Shown here: positions 61,696 through 64,000 of the stretch, in pieces
How the letters are laid out: each line of letters starts with the position of its first letter
Numbering within the stretch: position 1 is the first letter of the stretch
DNA from: Maribacter vaceletii
GTDB taxonomy: Bacteria; Bacteroidota; Bacteroidia; Flavobacteriales; Flavobacteriaceae
Assembly: GCF_003634105.1 (NCBI RefSeq)
Contig: NZ_RBIQ01000007.1
Coordinates: 1,612,001-1,676,000 of the forward strand
Direction of reading: 5' to 3'
Length of the DNA: 64,000 bases
Translations under genes and position numbers: made by a program
The notes under the pieces: generated by a model
The model's database searches: none
The model's input: the letters and a program-made list of their open reading frames with translations, nothing else
What the model was told of the DNA's origin: nothing

Positions 61696-64000
61696 TGCGT
61701 AAAATAATTGAGTATTTTATAAAATACCATGTTGCCGTAAGTGTGTTAATTATTGCGGTAACTGTTTTTGGTATTGCAGGAGCAATTACTTTAAAGTCTT
61801 CTTTTTTTCCATTAACAGATTCTAAAAACATATCTATTAATATAACCTACCCTGGAGCATCTCCGCAAGAGATAGAAGAGGGTATTGTCTTAAAAATTGA
61901 AGATAATCTAAAAGGTTTAGAAGGGGTGGATCGTGTAACATCAACCTCTAAGGAAAATAGTGGAAATATAAATGTAGAAATAGAAAAAGGTAGAGATATA
62001 GATTTTATGCTCTTAGAAGTAAAAAATGCTGTAGATCGTGTGCCAACCTTTCCAACAGGTATGGAACCTTTAATTGTATCTAAATTAGAAGCTATAAGAC
62101 AAACTATTGGTTTTGCAGTAAGCGGAGACAAAGTCCCTTTGGCTACTTTAAAACAAATAGGAAGAGAAATAGAAAATGATATTAGAGCAATTGATGGTAT
62201 ATCACAAATAACTATTACAGGTTATCCGGATGAAGAAATAGAAATTGCTGTAGATGAAAATAGTTTGCTGGCATATAGCATCTCTTTTTCCGAGGTTGCG
62301 CAAGCTGTTAGTAATGCCAACATTCTTGTTACTGGAGGAAATATAAAAACAGATGCGGAAGAATACTTAATACGAGCTAATAATAGAGCATATTATGGAG
62401 ATGAACTTTCTAATTTAATTGTAAAGGCAGATGCTTTTGGGAGAACAATTAGATTAAAAGATGTAGCTATACTAAGAGATCGTTTTGCAGAAACTCCAAA
62501 TGGGTCTTATTTTAATGGAAATTTAGCAGTAAATATTAGTATAACAAGTACAAATACGGAAGATTTAATAGACTCTGCCGAAAAAGTTAAAGTGTATATA
62601 GAAACCTTTAACCAGAAGCACAATAACATACAATTAAACGTTGTAAGCGATCAATCTAAAACGTTAACGCAAAGAACAGAGTTACTTACAGAAAATGCAG
62701 TAATGGGAATGCTATTGGTACTCATTTTTTTATCCCTATTCTTAAATACTAGATTGGCATTTTGGGTAGCATTTGGTTTACCAATTTCTTTTTTAGGAAT
62801 GTTTGTTTTTGCAGGCTTTTTTGATGTTACAATAAACGTGTTGTCTCTTTTTGGGATGATTATTGTTATTGGTATTTTAGTAGATGACGGTATTGTAATA
62901 GCGGAAAATATTTACCAACATTATGAAAAAGGAAAATCTCCAGTACAAGCAGCAATAGATGGTACTTTAGAAGTAATTCCTCCTATAGTATCTGCAATTA
63001 TTACTACTATTTTGGCGTTTTCTATTTTTCTTTTTTTAGATGGTAGAATAGGAGAGTTTTTTGGAGAAGTATCTGTTATTGTAATACTTACCCTTGTAGT
63101 TTCTTTAGTAGAAGCTTTAATTATATTGCCCGCCCATTTAGCCCATTCTAAAGCGTTAAAGCCCATGGCTAAAAAGCCAAAAACGCGGATTGGGCAAGCA
63201 TTTGCAAGGTTAAGGGTTATTAATGAGATGGGAGATCGTTTCATGAAATGGATGCGAGACAACATGTACAGTCCTTTGCTTAAGTTTTCAATGGAATATA
63301 AATTATTAACCTTTGCAATCTTTGCAGCAACCCTAATTTTAACTTTGGGTTCTGTTGGTGGTGGAACAATTAGAACTGCTTTCTTCCCTAGAATTGCTAG
63401 TGATAGAATAGACGTAAAGTTGTTAATGCCAAACGGGACAAATGAAAAAGTTACCGATTCTATAATTTCTCTAATAGAAGAAAAAGCTGCAATTGTAAAT
63501 AAGAATTTATCAGAAGAATACCTTAACGGGCAAGATAAAATGCTTTTCGAGAATATGATTAAAAGGTTAGGGCCAGGGTCTTCCTCTGCAACCTTAACAA
63601 TTAATCTGCTTCCAGGAGAAGAAAGGCCAGATGCAATACGAGCAGATATGGTGACCGGAAACTTAAGAAAGCTTGTAGGGCCAGTAATAGGAGTAGAAAG
63701 TTTAGTATATGGTTCTGGAGGTAATTTTGGAGGTTCTCCTGTAGCAGTATCGCTTTTAAGTAATAATATAAAAGAATTAAAAGCTGCTAAAAAGGAATTA
63801 AAGGACGCACTTATAAATAATGCCAATCTAAAAGATATTGCAGATAATGACCCAGAAGGAATAAAAGAAATACGATTAGAGCTTAAAGAAAATGCGTATT
63901 TATTAGGGTTAAATCTAAGAGATATTATGTCTCAGGTAAGAGCTGGTTTTTTTGGCGTACAAGCACAGCGTTTTCAAAGAGGGCAAGATGAAATTCGTGT
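61695..64000 (+). CDS. RND efflux permease (AcrB/MexB-like), cut by the window end
   Basis: The frame opens with ATG at 61695 and runs open to the right edge, giving 768 codons. It starts MRKIIEYFIKYHVAVSVLII with the first helix, then YPGASPQEIEEGI and LEGVDRVTSTS-like porter motifs. The second helix bundle has MGMLLVLIFLSLF, and LVDDGIVIAENIYQHYEKG holds the Asp pair that carries protons in RND pumps. The TM7-8 region begins near MEYKLLTFAIF. The visible half is intact with no frameshift. The substrate could be drugs, bile-like compounds or lipids and cannot be told apart here. Confidence 0.95.
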   Translation, partial: MRKIIEYFIKYHVAVSVLIIAVTVFGIAGAITLKSSFFPLTDSKNISINITYPGASPQEIEEGIVLKIEDNLKGLEGVDRVTSTSKENSGNINVEIEKGRDIDFMLLEVKNAVDRVPTFPTGMEPLIVSKLEAIRQTIGFAVSGDKVPLATLKQIGREIENDIRAIDGISQITITGYPDEEIEIAVDENSLLAYSISFSEVAQAVSNANILVTGGNIKTDAEEYLIRANNRAYYGDELSNLIVKADAFGRTIRLKDVAILRDRFAETPNGSYFNGNLAVNISITSTNTEDLIDSAEKVKVYIETFNQKHNNIQLNVVSDQSKTLTQRTELLTENAVMGMLLVLIFLSLFLNTRLAFWVAFGLPISFLGMFVFAGFFDVTINVLSLFGMIIVIGILVDDGIVIAENIYQHYEKGKSPVQAAIDGTLEVIPPIVSAIITTILAFSIFLFLDGRIGEFFGEVSVIVILTLVVSLVEALIILPAHLAHSKALKPMAKKPKTRIGQAFARLRVINEMGDRFMKWMRDNMYSPLLKFSMEYKLLTFAIFAATLILTLGSVGGGTIRTAFFPRIASDRIDVKLLMPNGTNEKVTDSIISLIEEKAAIVNKNLSEEYLNGQDKMLFENMIKRLGPGSSSATLTINLLPGEERPDAIRADMVTGNLRKLVGPVIGVESLVYGSGGNFGGSPVAVSLLSNNIKELKAAKKELKDALINNANLKDIADNDPEGIKEIRLELKENAYLLGLNLRDIMSQVRAGFFGVQAQRFQRGQDEIR

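Noticed and set aside
62921-63826. 301-codon open frame on the minus strand
   Set aside because: It lies wholly antisense to the intact RND permease frame and has the composition of a reverse shadow (many Pro/Ser/Thr) with no recognisable domain.

Overview
The window is a strongly A+T-rich chromosomal segment from a member of the Flavobacteriaceae (phylum Bacteroidota), probably marine or host/algae-associated. The evidence is the complete gldK-gldL-gldM-gldN set (core of the type IX secretion system and gliding machinery), a TonB-dependent receptor with a carboxypeptidase-regulatory-like domain, Bacteroidota-type -7 promoter boxes (TAnnTTTG) close to start codons, and a gene order (mreB-mreC-mreD-mrdA-rodA behind purH; miaB-sigma54 activator-lptE-TPR-secG-groES-groEL; topA-arginase-like-gldK) familiar from this family. 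I see no prophage, transposase, CRISPR array, tRNA or rRNA. The window is almost entirely coding, and no gene-free stretch exceeds 300 bases.

Layout. 1-3.8 kb (+): the tail of a cut-off gene, a small membrane protein, a CNNM/CorC-type CBS protein and a PpiD/SurA-like periplasmic foldase. 3.8-6.1 kb (-): GHMP kinase and class II HMG-CoA reductase (mevalonate pathway). 6.2-10.1 kb (+): DPP-IV-like peptidase and POT peptide transporter. 10.1-15.1 kb (-): ComEC, an NlpC/P60 lipoprotein, LpxB, a small membrane protein and SurE. 15.2-17.4 kb (+): tail-specific protease. 17.6-19.1 kb (-): DoxX-like protein, MsrA and MsrB. 19.2-20 kb (+): DNA/RNA endonuclease. 20-27.8 kb (-): elongasome cluster RodA/PBP2/MreD/MreC/MreB, then PurH and a GAF (free-Met-sulfoxide reductase-like) protein. 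27.9-30.4 kb: a phytase-like esterase lipoprotein (+) and an unknown lipoprotein (-). 30.6-34.5 kb (+): a four-gene heavy-metal (probably copper) handling operon. 34.6-36.4 kb (-): a PiT-like permease with a tandem universal stress protein. 36.5-43.3 kb (-): groEL, groES, secG, a TPR protein, lptE, a sigma54 activator and miaB. 43.6-45.5 kb (+): a methyltransferase and an LVIVD-repeat lipoprotein. 45.6-54.3 kb (+): topA, a degenerate arginase-fold protein and gldKLMN. 54.4-57.8 kb: FAD oxidoreductase (+), DUF983 (-) and an ABC-F ATPase (+). 58-60 kb (+): two tandem secreted LRR paralogues. 60-64 kb (+): a MarR regulator with an RND efflux adaptor and permease, the permease being cut by the window end.

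The most interesting non-genic signals are: two tandem -24/-12 (sigma54-like) sequences in front of groES, in the same locus as a sigma54 activator that lacks a sensor domain; a dispersed intergenic repeat of about 90 bp found twice in opposite orientation, once between gldM and gldN; a perfect palindrome before the HMG-CoA reductase operon; a 20-bp palindromic operator before marR; and a strong terminator hairpin buried in the 3' end of the convergent comEC gene. Among the proteins, the arginase-like protein with lost metal ligands in front of gldK, the metal operon and the PiT-like/Usp pair deserve attention.
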